Shown here piece after piece: positions 1 through 9,303 of a stretch of 64,000 nt of DNA. Source of the DNA: Microbacterium testaceum StLB037 (GTDB taxonomy: Bacteria; Actinomycetota; Actinomycetes; Actinomycetales; Microbacteriaceae); assembly GCF_008763945.1 (NCBI RefSeq), contig NZ_VTQH01000002.1, positions 281,657-345,656 of the forward strand. The letters run 5' to 3'. Both the position numbers and the translations under genes were made by a program. The notes under the pieces were generated by a model. It was not told the origin of the DNA. It did no database searches and saw only the letters and a program-made list of their open reading frames with translations. The first letter of the stretch is position 1, and each line of letters starts with the position of its first letter.

Positions 1-390
1 CACCGCGGCATCCGCCCTCTCGAGTCGCTCCATAAGCGCGATCTCGAGGTCTTCGAGGTCGCTCTTGCGGCGCGTGAGCGAGGCGAGCTCGCTCTCGAAG
101 CCCTGTGCCTGCTTGGGGTTCGACGACGCGGCGAGGCGCTCGGTGTCGCGGGCGATGCGGGCCTCGACGACGGCGACGTCGGACTCGAGGCGCTTCAGCT
201 CGGCGGTGATGTCGTCGCGCGCGTTGGCGCGGGTCGACAGCTCTTGCGTGAGGGTCGCCCGCTGCGCGATGAGCTCGCGCACCCGCTCGGCCTGCGGCGG
301 GTTGGCCGAGACCTTCTCGTCGCGGCGGATACGCGCGTCGAGGTCGGCGAGGTCGAGCAGTTTGCGCTGGTCGGCGGGATCGGCATTCAC
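1..390 (-). CDS. C4-type zinc-ribbon / coiled-coil protein, N-terminal part (runs off the window)
   Basis: The reverse strand reads V-N-A-D-P-A-D-Q-R-K-L-L-D-L-A-D-L-D and continues open to the window edge, so the C-terminus is missing. About 130 residues are visible, almost wholly charged heptads typical of a long coiled coil, including the segment NPKQAQGFESELASL. This matches the N-terminal half of the family once called DUF164, whose C-terminal CxxC zinc ribbon would lie outside. Its biochemical function is not settled. The GTG at 388-390 is chosen because it gives the family N-terminus; the ATG at 386 is out of frame. No Shine-Dalgarno is visible, but TAGCGT at 403-398 lies exactly 7 nt before the start, so the mRNA is probably leaderless. 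Confidence 0.8.
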   Translation of the reverse strand, partial: MNADPADQRKLLDLADLDARIRRDEKVSANPPQAERVRELIAQRATLTQELSTRANARDDITAELKRLESDVAVVEARIARDTERLAASSNPKQAQGFESELASLTRRKSDLEDLEIALMERLERADAAV

Positions 391-478
391 GGGTTCCACG
401 CTACCCCGGGCCTCCGACATCCGCGGTACGCAGTCGCCGCCTCACGCGTCGGGGCCCGGGCGGGGCGGCGGGACCGCG

Positions 479-544
479 CGAGATCACGTGACGTCGCCGA
501 GGACACGCGCCGTGACGGGTGCTCTCGGCGAGATCACGTGACGT
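479..544. repeat. Two copies of a 16-bp direct repeat with a TCACGTGA palindrome
   Basis: The sequence CGAGATCACGTGACGT occurs at 479-494 and again, identical, at 529-544, so the copies are 50 bp apart. Each contains the palindrome TCACGTGA. The pair lies in the 230-bp non-coding gap between the divergent zinc-ribbon gene and tRNA-Val. Spacing of nearly five helical turns would suit a protein binding both sites on one DNA face. No further gene is seen in this gap. Confidence 0.6.
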
Positions 545-603
545 GGGCTGTGGAGGCCAGAGGCCCGCGCCGCTGCGCGACGGCACCGGGCGATGCGCCC
601 CGC

Positions 604-609
604 TAGACT
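604..609 (+). promoter_or_regulatory. Candidate -10 element for tRNA-Val
   Basis: TAGACT sits 11 nt before the first base of the tRNA, a normal distance for a start of transcription around 615. No convincing -35 hexamer is visible upstream. Inference from position only. Confidence 0.4.
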
Positions 610-620
610 CGTGGCATCCA

Positions 621-693
621 GGGCCTTTAGCTCAGCTGGTAGAGCGCCACGTTTACACCGTGGATGTCGTCGGTTCGATCCCGGCAGGGCCCA
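621..693 (+). tRNA. tRNA-Val (anticodon TAC)
   Basis: A complete cloverleaf folds by eye. The acceptor stem is GGGCCTT with AGGGCCC (one G:U pair) and discriminator A. The D arm is GCTC/GAGC. The anticodon stem is CCACG/CGTGG around loop TTTACAC, giving anticodon TAC for valine. The T arm is GTCGG-TTCGATC-CCGGC. A full CCA is not encoded. It is convergent with the membrane-protein gene that ends at 697, only 3 bp away. Confidence 0.95.
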
Positions 694-696
694 CCT

Positions 697-1392
697 TCAG
701 CTCAGGATGTTCACGCTGCGCGAGATCACGAGCGCCAGCAGGATGAATCCCGAGATCGCCTGCACCATCATGAAGAGCTTCGCTCGGGTGCTGAGCGGCA
801 TCACGTCTGTGGGGCTGAACGCCATGGCGTTGGATGCCGAGAAGTACAGGTAGTCGACGTAGCCGGGCGCCCAGTCCTCGGTGTCGGACGAGCGGCGGGC
901 CACTTCGCTCACCGCGTCGCGGTCGGAGTCCTGGGGGAACTGGAAGTCGGCGGGCGGCAACTGGTCGCGCGCGTCGCGGCGACGGGCGATCGGTCCTCCC
1001 CGATCCATCTCCCAGTACACGACGGCGTAGCCGATGACGTTGATGGCCCAGACCTGCGCGGCGCCGAGCAGGGTCCCGGCTCCGCTGCCCTCTCCGCGCA
1101 GCAACTGCTGGATGAGCAGGAAGAAGGCGACCTGGTTCGCCAGCAGCAGCACCGCGGTGAAGGCCAGGGCGAAGCCGCGCCCGACGGCGGACTCGCGCGA
1201 CAGGCGCGAGGGGTTGGTGACGATCATGGGGATGGCGCACAGCACCCCCGCCACGACGACGACATAGCGCAGGACGCCGGACGCCTCATTCGGCAGCACC
1301 GCGTACAGCCCCGTCCCGACGGCCAGGGCGATCAGGACCGGCCAGCGATGCTCCGGTCGGGTGCGGAAGCCCTCGCGCTCGTGCGTGCTCAC
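697..1392 (-). CDS. DUF1345-like integral membrane protein
   Basis: A 231-aa protein with four clear hydrophobic helices (about residues 18-37, 41-60, 74-100 and 108-127), a charged cytoplasmic-looking stretch around 130-170, and a C-terminal segment YLYFSASNAMAFSPTDV followed by a last helix. That last part resembles the pore-helix and terminal helix layout of DUF1345 and two-helix channel proteins, but it lacks a TVGYG filter. Function unknown; a small channel or sensor is possible. The GTG start at 1392 follows TAGCCT by 6 nt, so transcription is probably leaderless. Confidence 0.7.
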   Translation of the reverse strand: MSTHEREGFRTRPEHRWPVLIALAVGTGLYAVLPNEASGVLRYVVVVAGVLCAIPMIVTNPSRLSRESAVGRGFALAFTAVLLLANQVAFFLLIQQLLRGEGSGAGTLLGAAQVWAINVIGYAVVYWEMDRGGPIARRRDARDQLPPADFQFPQDSDRDAVSEVARRSSDTEDWAPGYVDYLYFSASNAMAFSPTDVMPLSTRAKLFMMVQAISGFILLALVISRSVNILS

Positions 1393-1545
1393 GCGCTCAG
1401 GCTAGACCCGCCCTCGCGCGCGGCCTCTCGACGGCGGCCGTCTCTGATGATCTTGAAAGAGCCGGGCTCGTCTCGACATCGAGGGGTCTGCCCGGCGCTA
1501 CCCCGATCCGCCGGGCCGCGCGCATCCGATGTCGCCGCGACTCGC

Positions 1546-1642
1546 TAGGCTGGACGCTGGTTGATTGTGCGGAGCGAACAAGGGTTGCCGCACTCGTATG
1601 GCGATTCTCTGGCATGACCTGCCAGACGACGAAAGGTCTTCC
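1546..1642 (+). promoter_or_regulatory. aceE promoter and untranslated leader with a 7-bp inverted repeat
   Basis: TAGGCT at 1546-1551 is a good -10, placing the transcript start near 1558 and leaving a leader of about 85 nt before the aceE GTG. Within it, TCTGGCA (1608-1614) and TGCCAGA (1620-1626) form a perfect inverted repeat around a 5-nt loop, ending 16 nt before the start codon. It could be an operator or an RNA stem-loop near the ribosome-binding site GAAAGG at 1631-1636. Confidence 0.5.
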
Positions 1643-4369
1643 GTGACTGTTCACGACCAGGATCCGTATTCGCAGGGGCCGCAGGACAGCGACCCGGAAG
1701 AGACCGGGGAGTGGCAGGAATCCCTGCGCCAGCTGGTCCAGGCGAAGGGTCCGGCTCGCGCTCGCGAGATCATGCTGAGCCTGCTCAAGGGCTCGAAGGA
1801 ACTGCACCTGAACGTGCCGATGGTTCCGACCACCGACTACATCAACACGATCTCGCAGAAGAACGAGCCCGAGTTCCCCGGTGACGAGGAGCTCGAGCGC
1901 CGTTACCGCAAGTGGATCCGCTGGAACGCCGCGGTCACCGTGCACCGCGCTCAGCGTCCCGGCATCGGCGTCGGCGGCCACATCTCGACCTACGCGTCGT
2001 CGGCCGCCCTCTACGAGGTGGGCTTCAACCACTTCTTCCGCGGCCTCGACGACCCCTCGGGCGGCGACCAGATCTTCATCCAGGGCCACGCCTCCCCCGG
2101 CGCCTATGCCCGCGCGTACCTCGAGGGCCGCCTCACCGAGGCCCAGCTCGACGGCTTCCGCCAGGAGAAGTCGCAGGCGCCCCACGGCATCCCGTCGTAC
2201 CCGCACCCGCGCCTCATGCCGGAGTTCTGGCAGTTCCCGACCGTGTCGATGGGTCTGGGACCGATCAACGCGATCTACCAGGCGATGTCGAACAAGTACC
2301 TATCGAACCGCGGCATCAAGGACGTCGGCGACTCGCACGTCTGGGCCTACCTCGGCGACGGCGAGATGGACGAGGTCGAGAGCCGCGGTCAGCTGCAGGT
2401 CGCGGCCAACGAGGGTCTCGACAACCTGACCTTCATCGTCAACTGCAACCTCCAGCGTCTCGACGGACCCGTCCGCGGTAACGGCAAGATCATCCAGGAG
2501 CTCGAGAGCTTCTTCCGCGGTGCCGGCTGGAACGTCATCAAGGTCGTCTGGGGCCGCGAGTGGGACGACCTGCTCGCCCGCGACACCGAGGGCGCGCTGC
2601 TCAACCTCATGAACAGCACCCCCGACGGCGATTACCAGACCTACAAGGCCGAGAACGGCGCCTACGTCCGCGAGAACTTCTTCGGTCGCGACCCCCGCGC
2701 CCTCGAGCTCGTCAAGGACTACACCGACGAGCAGGTCTGGGGCCTCAAGCGCGGTGGCCACGACTACCGCAAGGTGTTCGCGGCGTTCAAGGCGGCCAAG
2801 GAGCACAAGGGTCAGCCGACCGTCATCCTGGCGAAGACGATCAAGGGCTACGGCCTCGGTCCGCACTTCGAGGGCCGCAACGCGACCCACCAGATGAAGA
2901 AGCTGACGCTCGACGACCTCAAGGCGTTCCGCGACGCGATGGACATCCCCGTCACCGACGCGCAGCTCGACGAGAACCCGTACCAGCCGCCGTACTACAA
3001 CCCCGGCGAGCAGGACGAGACGATCAAGTACATGCTCGAGCGTCGCCGCTCGCTCGGCGGGTTCCTGCCCGAGCGTCGCACCACCCACGTCGGTCTCGAA
3101 TTGCCGGGGGATGCCGCGTACGCGCTGCCCAAGAAGGGTTCGGGCACGCAAGAGATCGCCACGACCATGGCATTCGTGCGTCTGCTGAAGGACCTGCTGC
3201 GGGTCAAGGACTTCGGTCACCGCATCGTGCCGATCATCCCCGACGAGGCGCGCACGTTCGGTATGGACGCGTACTTCCCGACGGCGAAGATCTACAACCC
3301 CAAGGGACAGCACTACACCTCGGTCGACCGCGAGCTGCTGCTGGCCTACAAGGAGAGCCCGCAGGGCCAGATCGTGCACGTCGGCATCAACGAGGCGGGC
3401 GCCCTCGCGGCGTTCACCGCGGCGGGCACGGCGTACTCGACCCATGGCGAGCCGCTCATCCCCGTCTACGTCTTCTACTCGATGTTCGGCTTCCAGCGCA
3501 CGGGCGACGCCCAGTGGGCGGCCGGCGACCAGATGGCCCGCGGGTTCATCATCGGCGCCACCGCCGGTCGCACCACGCTGACCGGTGAGGGACTGCAGCA
3601 CGCCGACGGCCACTCGCAGCTGCTCGCATCGACCAACCCGGCGACCGTGTCGTACGACCCGGCCTACGGGTACGAGATCTCGCACATCGTCCGCTCGGGC
3701 CTCGAGCGCATGTACGGCGGCAACCACCCCGACCCGAATGTCATGTACTACATGACGGTCTACAACGAGCCGTACGTGCAGCCGGCGGAGCCCGAGGGTG
3801 TCGACGTCGACGGCATCGTCCGCGGCATCCACCACGTCTCCTCGGGTGAAGGCGACGGACCCCGCGCCCAGCTGCTCGCCTCGGGCGTCGGTGTGCCGTG
3901 GGCGTTCGAGGCCCAGCGTCTGCTCAAGGACGACTGGGGCGTGGTCGCCGATGTGTGGTCGGTCACCTCGTGGAGCGAGCTGCGCCGCGACGGCCTCGCC
4001 GCCGACGAGCACAACTTCCTGCACCCCGAGGAAGAGCGTCGCGTGCCCTACGTCACCGACAAGCTGAAGGAAGCCCAGGGCCCGGTCATCGCGGTCAGCG
4101 ACTGGATGCACGCCGTTCAGGACCAGATCCGCCAGTGGGTCCCGCAGAACTACTGGACGCTCGGCGCCGACGGCTTCGGCTTCTCGGACACGCGCGCCGC
4201 CGCCCGTCGCTTCTTCAAGATCGACGGTCCGTCCATGGTGGTCCGCACTCTCCAGGCCCTGGCAGAAGAGGGCGCCCTCGACCGCGCGGTCGTCGGTCAG
4301 GCGATCGAGAAGTACCGCCTGCACGACGTCAACGCCGGCACCACCGGCAACGCGGGTGGCGAGGCCTGA
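1643..4369 (+). CDS. aceE: Pyruvate dehydrogenase E1 component, homodimeric type
   Basis: Thiamine-diphosphate enzyme that decarboxylates pyruvate and hands the acetyl group to the E2 lipoyl domain, feeding acetyl-CoA metabolism in the cytoplasm. The protein is 908 aa against 887 in E. coli. The thiamine-diphosphate motif starts at GDGEMDE (about residue 238) and ends with NCN about 27 residues later. The GTG at 1643 is preferred because family members begin T-V-x-D-Q-D-P-Y and GAAAGG lies 6 nt upstream; the open frame extends 26 codons further but that part is not conserved. The next gene, fasR, starts 4 nt after the stop, which ties acetyl-CoA supply to fatty-acid synthesis. Confidence 0.97.
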   Translation: MTVHDQDPYSQGPQDSDPEETGEWQESLRQLVQAKGPARAREIMLSLLKGSKELHLNVPMVPTTDYINTISQKNEPEFPGDEELERRYRKWIRWNAAVTVHRAQRPGIGVGGHISTYASSAALYEVGFNHFFRGLDDPSGGDQIFIQGHASPGAYARAYLEGRLTEAQLDGFRQEKSQAPHGIPSYPHPRLMPEFWQFPTVSMGLGPINAIYQAMSNKYLSNRGIKDVGDSHVWAYLGDGEMDEVESRGQLQVAANEGLDNLTFIVNCNLQRLDGPVRGNGKIIQELESFFRGAGWNVIKVVWGREWDDLLARDTEGALLNLMNSTPDGDYQTYKAENGAYVRENFFGRDPRALELVKDYTDEQVWGLKRGGHDYRKVFAAFKAAKEHKGQPTVILAKTIKGYGLGPHFEGRNATHQMKKLTLDDLKAFRDAMDIPVTDAQLDENPYQPPYYNPGEQDETIKYMLERRRSLGGFLPERRTTHVGLELPGDAAYALPKKGSGTQEIATTMAFVRLLKDLLRVKDFGHRIVPIIPDEARTFGMDAYFPTAKIYNPKGQHYTSVDRELLLAYKESPQGQIVHVGINEAGALAAFTAAGTAYSTHGEPLIPVYVFYSMFGFQRTGDAQWAAGDQMARGFIIGATAGRTTLTGEGLQHADGHSQLLASTNPATVSYDPAYGYEISHIVRSGLERMYGGNHPDPNVMYYMTVYNEPYVQPAEPEGVDVDGIVRGIHHVSSGEGDGPRAQLLASGVGVPWAFEAQRLLKDDWGVVADVWSVTSWSELRRDGLAADEHNFLHPEEERRVPYVTDKLKEAQGPVIAVSDWMHAVQDQIRQWVPQNYWTLGADGFGFSDTRAAARRFFKIDGPSMVVRTLQALAEEGALDRAVVGQAIEKYRLHDVNAGTTGNAGGEA

Positions 4370-4373
4370 TCGC

Positions 4374-5663
4374 GTGACGAGCACCGCCGACGGGTCCGGT
4401 TCCGCCTCCACGGGCGGGGCCGGACCCGACCGGTCTGCGGTCTCGATCGCCGCCGCTCAGGAGAAGGCCGACACCCTCACCTGGCTCCGGCGCATCTCGG
4501 GCGATCTGGCCACGGCGACCATCCAGCGCCTCGAGGAGACGTTGCCGTGGTACGCCGAGATGCCCCCCGCGCGGCGCTCGGCCGTCGGGCTCGTCGCCCA
4601 GGCGGGCATCACCTCGTTCCTGCAGTGGTTCGAGGAGCCGGCATCCACCCCCGCCATCGCGGCGGACATCTTCGCCGCCGCCCCTCGTGAGCTGCTGCGC
4701 AGCGTCAGCCTCACCCAGACGCTGCAGCTCGTGCGCGTCACCGTCGAGGTGATGGAGGAGCGCGTCGCCGGCCGCAGCGAGAAGGTGCGCGAGGCGATGC
4801 TGTCGTACTCGCGCGAGGTCGCCTTCGCCGCAGCCGACGTCTATGCCCGAGCGGCCGAGGCCCGCGGTCTGTGGGACGCGCGGCTCGAGGCCCTCGTGGT
4901 CGACTCGATCCTCACGGGCGAGGCCGACGACGAGCTTCCCAGCCGTATCGCCGCCCTCGGGTGGCACGGCCACGGCGAGGTCGCCGTGCTCGTGGGGACC
5001 ACTCCCCCGCAGCTCGACGTCGACCAGCTGCGCCGCACCGCGCGCAAGCTCGGTGTCGACGTGCTCATCGGCGTCCAAGGCTCGCGCCTCGTTCTGGTCG
5101 TGGGGCGCGCCGACCTGCCCGCGCGGGGCGGAGAAGACAACGCCGAGTTGCCTTTCCCCGAGATCGCCAAGCGCCTCGAGCCGGGCTTCGGCACCGGCCA
5201 CCTCGTGTTGGGCCCCGCCGTGCCCGCGCTCGTCGACGCCGGTCAGAGCGCCCGCGCGGCCCTCGCCGGGTTCGCGGTCGCTCGCGCCTGGCGTCACGCG
5301 CCGCGTCCGGTCGAGGCCGACGACCTGCTGCCCGAGCGCGCCCTCGCCGGCGACGCCGTGGCGAAGCAGACGCTGGTCGACCGCGTCTACCAACCGCTGC
5401 AGGCGCACAGCGCCGACCTCGTGGCGACCCTGTGGAGCTACCTCGACAACGGCCGCTCCCTCGAGGCGACGGCCCGCGAACTGTACGTGCACCCCAACAC
5501 CGTCCGCTACCGCCTCAAGCGCGTGTCGGAGGTCATCGGATGGGATGCCACGGGCCCGCGCGAAGCCCTCATCCTGCAGACCGCGCTGATCCTGGGTTCG
5601 ATCGGAACGGATGCCACGCGCCGCCGCGGTCCGGCGGGTCGCCGGGCCCCGCTGACCCGTTGA
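4374..5663 (+). CDS. fasR: PucR/CdaR-type transcriptional regulator of fatty acid synthesis, FasR-like
   Basis: A 429-aa regulator with a long helical N-terminal part, a GGDEF-like middle typical of the CdaR/PucR group, and a C-terminal helix-turn-helix around TARELYVHPNTVRYRLKRV. In Streptomyces coelicolor the homologue FasR lies directly before fabD-fabH-acpP-fabF and activates them; the same order is seen here. In Mycobacterium FasR also controls fatty-acid genes and responds to acyl-CoAs (known for the family, not visible here). The GTG at 4374 is 4 nt past the aceE stop; a GTG at 4356 inside aceE is an alternative start. Confidence 0.88.
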   Translation: MTSTADGSGSASTGGAGPDRSAVSIAAAQEKADTLTWLRRISGDLATATIQRLEETLPWYAEMPPARRSAVGLVAQAGITSFLQWFEEPASTPAIAADIFAAAPRELLRSVSLTQTLQLVRVTVEVMEERVAGRSEKVREAMLSYSREVAFAAADVYARAAEARGLWDARLEALVVDSILTGEADDELPSRIAALGWHGHGEVAVLVGTTPPQLDVDQLRRTARKLGVDVLIGVQGSRLVLVVGRADLPARGGEDNAELPFPEIAKRLEPGFGTGHLVLGPAVPALVDAGQSARAALAGFAVARAWRHAPRPVEADDLLPERALAGDAVAKQTLVDRVYQPLQAHSADLVATLWSYLDNGRSLEATARELYVHPNTVRYRLKRVSEVIGWDATGPREALILQTALILGSIGTDATRRRGPAGRRAPLTR

Positions 5664-5674
5664 TGCACGGCGCG

Positions 5675-5745
5675 CACAAAGACACGCCGCATTTCTGTGT
5701 CGATATCTCCAGAAGCGCGTGCCCGATCCTTGGCAGGATGGAACG
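5675..5745 (+). promoter_or_regulatory. fabD promoter region with a candidate FasR site
   Basis: The 82-bp gap between fasR and fabD contains an imperfect dyad, GACAC at 5681-5685 and GTGTC at 5697-5701, flanked outward by further partial symmetry (CACA at 5675, TGTG at 5696). CAGGAT at 5734-5739 lies 6 nt before the fabD GTG and would act as the -10 of a leaderless transcript. FasR binding here is inferred from gene order only. Confidence 0.4.
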
Positions 5746-6666
5746 GTGATCATCGCCGTCTTCCCCGGGCAGGGCTCTCAGACCCCCGGGTTCCTCTCGC
5801 CGTGGCTCGAACTCGACGGGGCGCGTGAGCGACTCGCCGCCTACTCCGAGCGGGCGGGCGTCGACCTCGTCGCCGCGGGAACCGAGTGGGACGCCGACCA
5901 GATCCGCGACACGAGCGTGGCGCAACCGCTCATCGTGGCCGCGAGCCTGCTGTCGTGGGCGGCCCTGAACGACCGCGCCGGCACGCCGGTCGCCGGCGTT
6001 GCGGGGCACTCCGTCGGCGAGATCGCCGCGCTGGCGGCATCCGGTGTCCTCTCCGACGACGACGCGCTGCGCCTGGTCGGTCTGCGCGGCCGCGCGATGG
6101 CCGAGGCCGCTGCAGCCGCCCAGACCGGCATGAGCGCCGTCGTGGGCGGTGACGAGACCGCCGTGCTCGAGCGCCTCGACGCTCTCGGCCTCACCCCCGC
6201 CAACTACAACGGCGGCGGCCAGATCGTCGCTGCCGGTGAGCTGCCGGCCCTGGCCGAGCTCGCCGCCGAGGCGCTGCGCGGAACCCGCGTCATCCCGCTG
6301 CAGGTCGCCGGGGCCTTCCACACCCGGTTCATGGAGCCCGCCGTCGAGACGCTGCGCGCCGCCGCCGCAGACGTGACGGTGTCCGAGCCGAACACGACGC
6401 TCTGGACCAACTCCGACGGCTCCGTCGTCGCCGAGGGCCGCCGCGCCCTCGACCTCGTCGTCGCCCAGGTCGCCTCCCCCGTCCGCTGGGATCGCTGCAT
6501 GGCCTCGTTCGCCGAGCACGGCGTGACCGGCATCATCGAACTCTCTCCCGCGGGCGCCCTCACGGGGCTCGCCAAGCGCGCTCTGCGCGGCACGCCGACC
6601 GTGGCGGTGAAGACCCCCGACGACCTCGACGCGGCCGTCTCACTCCTGAAAGAAGACCAGGCATGA
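5746..6666 (+). CDS. fabD: Malonyl-CoA:ACP malonyltransferase
   Basis: Transfers malonyl from CoA to acyl carrier protein, making the extender unit of type II fatty-acid synthesis. The 306-aa protein begins I-I-A-V-F-P-G-Q-G-S-Q and carries the nucleophile elbow GHSVGE with Ser89; the partner His192 lies in AGAFHTRFM. The GTG at 5746 gives the family N-terminus; an upstream GTG at 5719 adds nine non-conserved residues. The stop overlaps the fabH start in ATGA, so the two are translationally coupled. The gene set fabD-fabH-acpP-fabF is the discrete type II set rather than the large type I synthase of mycobacteria. Confidence 0.95.
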   Translation: MIIAVFPGQGSQTPGFLSPWLELDGARERLAAYSERAGVDLVAAGTEWDADQIRDTSVAQPLIVAASLLSWAALNDRAGTPVAGVAGHSVGEIAALAASGVLSDDDALRLVGLRGRAMAEAAAAAQTGMSAVVGGDETAVLERLDALGLTPANYNGGGQIVAAGELPALAELAAEALRGTRVIPLQVAGAFHTRFMEPAVETLRAAAADVTVSEPNTTLWTNSDGSVVAEGRRALDLVVAQVASPVRWDRCMASFAEHGVTGIIELSPAGALTGLAKRALRGTPTVAVKTPDDLDAAVSLLKEDQA

Positions 6667-7667
6667 GTACCCCCACCCTTCGTCAGCTGCAGGGCCCGGC
6701 CCACACGCGCATCTACTCCTACGGCGCGGCGCGCGGCGAGAACTTCGTGCCCAACGACGACCTCGTCGGGCCCATCGACTCCAGCGACGAGTGGATCCGC
6801 CAGCGCACCGGCATCGTCACGCGCGTGCGCGCGAACAAAGAGACGGATGCCATCGACCTGGCCTCCGAGGCCGCGCGCGAGGCCGTCGAGAAGTCGGGCG
6901 TGGCGCCCGAGGACATCGACGCCGTGATCGTGGCGACCATCAGCAACCCGAAGCAGACGCCGTCCGCCTCGGCCATCGTCGCCGACCGCATCGGGGCGAA
7001 CCCCGCCGCCGCGTACGACGTCAACGCCGCGTGCGCGGGCTTCGCATACGGTGTGGGCCAGGCCGACGCCCTGGTGCGGGCGGGCCTCGCGAAGCACGTC
7101 GTCGTGGTCGGTGCCGAGAAGCTCAGCGACATCGTCGACCCCACCGACCGCAGCATCTCGTTCCTGCTCGGCGACGGCGCGGGCGCCGTGGTCGTGGGCC
7201 CCAGTGACACCCCCGGCATCGGGCCCACCGTGTGGGGCTCGGACGGATCGAAGGCGGATGCCGTCGGCATGAACGCCACGCTGAACGAATTCCGCGACGG
7301 CACGGCACCGTGGCCGACCCTCCGGCAGGAGGGCCCCACCGTGTTCCGCTGGGCCGTGTGGGAGATGGTCAAGGTCGCCCGTCAGGCGATCGAGGCCGCG
7401 GGCATCGAGCCCGCCGACCTCGCCGCCTTCGTCCCGCACCAGGCGAACATGCGCATCATCGACGAGTTCGCCAAGCAGCTGGGGCTGCCCGAGACCGTCG
7501 TCATCGGTCGCGACATCGAGACCACGGGCAACACGTCCGCGGCATCCATCCCCCTCGCCACCCACCGACTGCTCGAGGAACACCCCGAGCTCAGCGGCGG
7601 CCTCGCGCTCCAGATCGGCTTCGGCGCCGGACTGGTGTTCGGCGCGCAGGTCGTCGTGCTGCCCTGA
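6663..7667 (+). CDS. fabH: Beta-ketoacyl-ACP synthase III
   Basis: Condenses a short acyl-CoA starter with malonyl-ACP, starting each fatty-acid chain and largely setting the straight or branched starter choice. The 334-aa protein has the full triad: Cys124 in NAACAG, His259 in PHQANMR and Asn290 in TGNTSAAS, close to E. coli C112/H244/N274. Its ATG overlaps the fabD stop by 4 nt. Actinobacteria with this gene usually make iso and anteiso fatty acids; that is family knowledge and not visible here. Confidence 0.95.
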   Translation: MSTPTLRQLQGPAHTRIYSYGAARGENFVPNDDLVGPIDSSDEWIRQRTGIVTRVRANKETDAIDLASEAAREAVEKSGVAPEDIDAVIVATISNPKQTPSASAIVADRIGANPAAAYDVNAACAGFAYGVGQADALVRAGLAKHVVVVGAEKLSDIVDPTDRSISFLLGDGAGAVVVGPSDTPGIGPTVWGSDGSKADAVGMNATLNEFRDGTAPWPTLRQEGPTVFRWAVWEMVKVARQAIEAAGIEPADLAAFVPHQANMRIIDEFAKQLGLPETVVIGRDIETTGNTSAASIPLATHRLLEEHPELSGGLALQIGFGAGLVFGAQVVVLP

Positions 7668-7685
7668 CGCAGCGAGACCGAACCC

Positions 7686-7691
7686 TAGACT
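7686..7691 (+). promoter_or_regulatory. Candidate internal -10 element for acpP
   Basis: TAGACT in the 67-bp gap between fabH and acpP, about 44 nt before the acpP start. Acyl carrier protein is needed in excess of the enzymes, so an extra promoter is plausible. No strong -35 is visible. Confidence 0.35.
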
Positions 7692-7734
7692 GATCGGGGC
7701 CCGACAGGCCCGCCCCCAAGAAACAGGAGACATC

Positions 7735-7983
7735 ATGGCATTCACCAACGACGAGGTTCTCGCCGGCCTTGCCGAGCTCATCACCGACGAGACCGGGATC
7801 TCGGCCGACGAGGTCGCCCTCGAGAAGTCGTTCACCGACGACCTCGACATCGACTCCATCTCGATGATGACGATCGTCGTCAACGCCGAGGAGAAGTTCG
7901 GCGTCACCATCCCCGACGACGAGGTCAAGAACCTCAAGACCGTCGGCGACGCCGTGACCTTCATCACGTCGAACCAGTCCTGA
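7735..7983 (+). CDS. acpP: Acyl carrier protein
   Basis: An 82-aa acidic four-helix carrier that holds growing acyl chains on 4'-phosphopantetheine. The attachment Ser41 lies in DLDIDSIS, a small variant of the usual DSL. A strong ribosome-binding site AGGAGA lies 6 nt before the ATG, in contrast to the coupled neighbours, which fits high expression. It sits between fabH and fabF in the usual actinobacterial order. Confidence 0.97.
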   Translation: MAFTNDEVLAGLAELITDETGISADEVALEKSFTDDLDIDSISMMTIVVNAEEKFGVTIPDDEVKNLKTVGDAVTFITSNQS

Positions 7984-8051
7984 CACCTCCCGGTGGGGGC
8001 TCCGGCCCCCACCGGTCACGACCTGTCGGCCGCACCAAGGATTTCTCGCTC

Positions 8052-9290
8052 ATGAGCACACCCCGCATAGTCGTCACCGGCATCGGAGCCACCTCGCCCA
8101 TCGGCGGCACGGCGCCCGAAAGCTGGTCCGCCCTGCTCGCCGGCACCTCCGGCGCCCGTTCCCTCGAGCACGAGTGGGTCGAGCAGTACAACCTGCCCGT
8201 CACCTTCGCCGCCGAGGCGCTCGTGCGTCCCGAGACCGTGCTCGAGCGACCCGTCGCCAAGCGCCTCGACCCCTCGTCGCAGCTCGCCATGGTCGCCGCC
8301 AAAGAGGCGTGGGAAGACGCGGGTTCGCCCGATATCGACCCCGACCGCCTCGGCGTCGACTTCGCCACCGGCATCGGCGGCGTCTGGACGCTGCTCGACG
8401 CGTGGGACACCCTGCGCGAGAAGGGGCCGCGCCGCGTCATGCCGATGACGGTCCCGATGCTCATGCCGAACGCGGCGGCCGGAAACCTCTCCCTGCACTT
8501 CAACGCCCGCGCGTTCGCCCGCACGGTCGCCTCGGCCTGCGCGTCGAGCACCGAGTCGATCGTCAACGCCGTGCAGCACATCCGCGACGGCCTCGCCGAC
8601 GTGGTCATCGCCGGAGGCACCGAGTCGGCGATCCACCCGATCACGATTGCCTCGTTCGCGTCGATGCAGGCGCTGTCCAAGCGCAACGACTCCCCCGAGA
8701 CGGCGTCGCGTCCGGCGAGCATCGACCGCGACGGCTTCGTCATGGGCGAGGGTGCCGGCGTGCTGATCCTCGAGACCGAGGAGCACGCGAAGGCGCGCGG
8801 GGCGAAGATCTACGCCTCGATCGTGGGCGGCGGCGTCACCGCCGACTCGTACCACATCACCGCCAACGACCCCGAGGGCCTCGGCGCCGCTCGCGCCGTG
8901 CACATGGCGCTCGAGATGGCGGGGGCATCGGTCGACGACGTCACCCACATCAACGCGCACGCCACCTCGACCCCCGTCGGCGACCCGAACGAATACAAGG
9001 CGCTGCGCGCGGTGTTCGGCGATCGCGTCGACGAGATCCCAGTCTCGGCCACGAAGGCTTCGACCGGTCACCTGCTCGGCGGAACGGGTGCCCTCGAGGC
9101 GATCTTCACCGTCCTGGCGCTGCAGAATCGTGTGGCGCCGCCCACGATCAACCTGACCGAGCAGGACCCCGAGGTCCCGTTCGCGCTCTCCGGCTCGCCC
9201 GTCGAGCTGGGCGCGGGCGACCAGCTCGCGATTAGCAACTCTTTCGGCTTCGGCGGTCACAACGCCGTCGTCGCCATCGCCTCGGTCTGA
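8052..9290 (+). CDS. fabF: Beta-ketoacyl-ACP synthase II
   Basis: Elongating condensing enzyme of type II fatty-acid synthesis; it adds malonyl units to acyl-ACP. The 412-aa thiolase-fold protein keeps the catalytic Cys163 (ASACASS), His303 (NAHATSTP) and His340 (STGHLLGG), the same numbers as E. coli FabF. The site AAGGA lies about 9 nt before the ATG. It ends the aceE-fasR-fab run and is followed at once by a strong terminator. Confidence 0.96.
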   Translation: MSTPRIVVTGIGATSPIGGTAPESWSALLAGTSGARSLEHEWVEQYNLPVTFAAEALVRPETVLERPVAKRLDPSSQLAMVAAKEAWEDAGSPDIDPDRLGVDFATGIGGVWTLLDAWDTLREKGPRRVMPMTVPMLMPNAAAGNLSLHFNARAFARTVASACASSTESIVNAVQHIRDGLADVVIAGGTESAIHPITIASFASMQALSKRNDSPETASRPASIDRDGFVMGEGAGVLILETEEHAKARGAKIYASIVGGGVTADSYHITANDPEGLGAARAVHMALEMAGASVDDVTHINAHATSTPVGDPNEYKALRAVFGDRVDEIPVSATKASTGHLLGGTGALEAIFTVLALQNRVAPPTINLTEQDPEVPFALSGSPVELGAGDQLAISNSFGFGGHNAVVAIASV

Positions 9291-9303
9291 GCGCGGTCTT
9301 CCG

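Noticed and set aside
2300-4411. A 703-aa open frame on the minus strand opposite aceE
   Set aside because: It is a codon-bias shadow: aceE is a full conserved protein, and the antisense product has no motif and an implausible composition.
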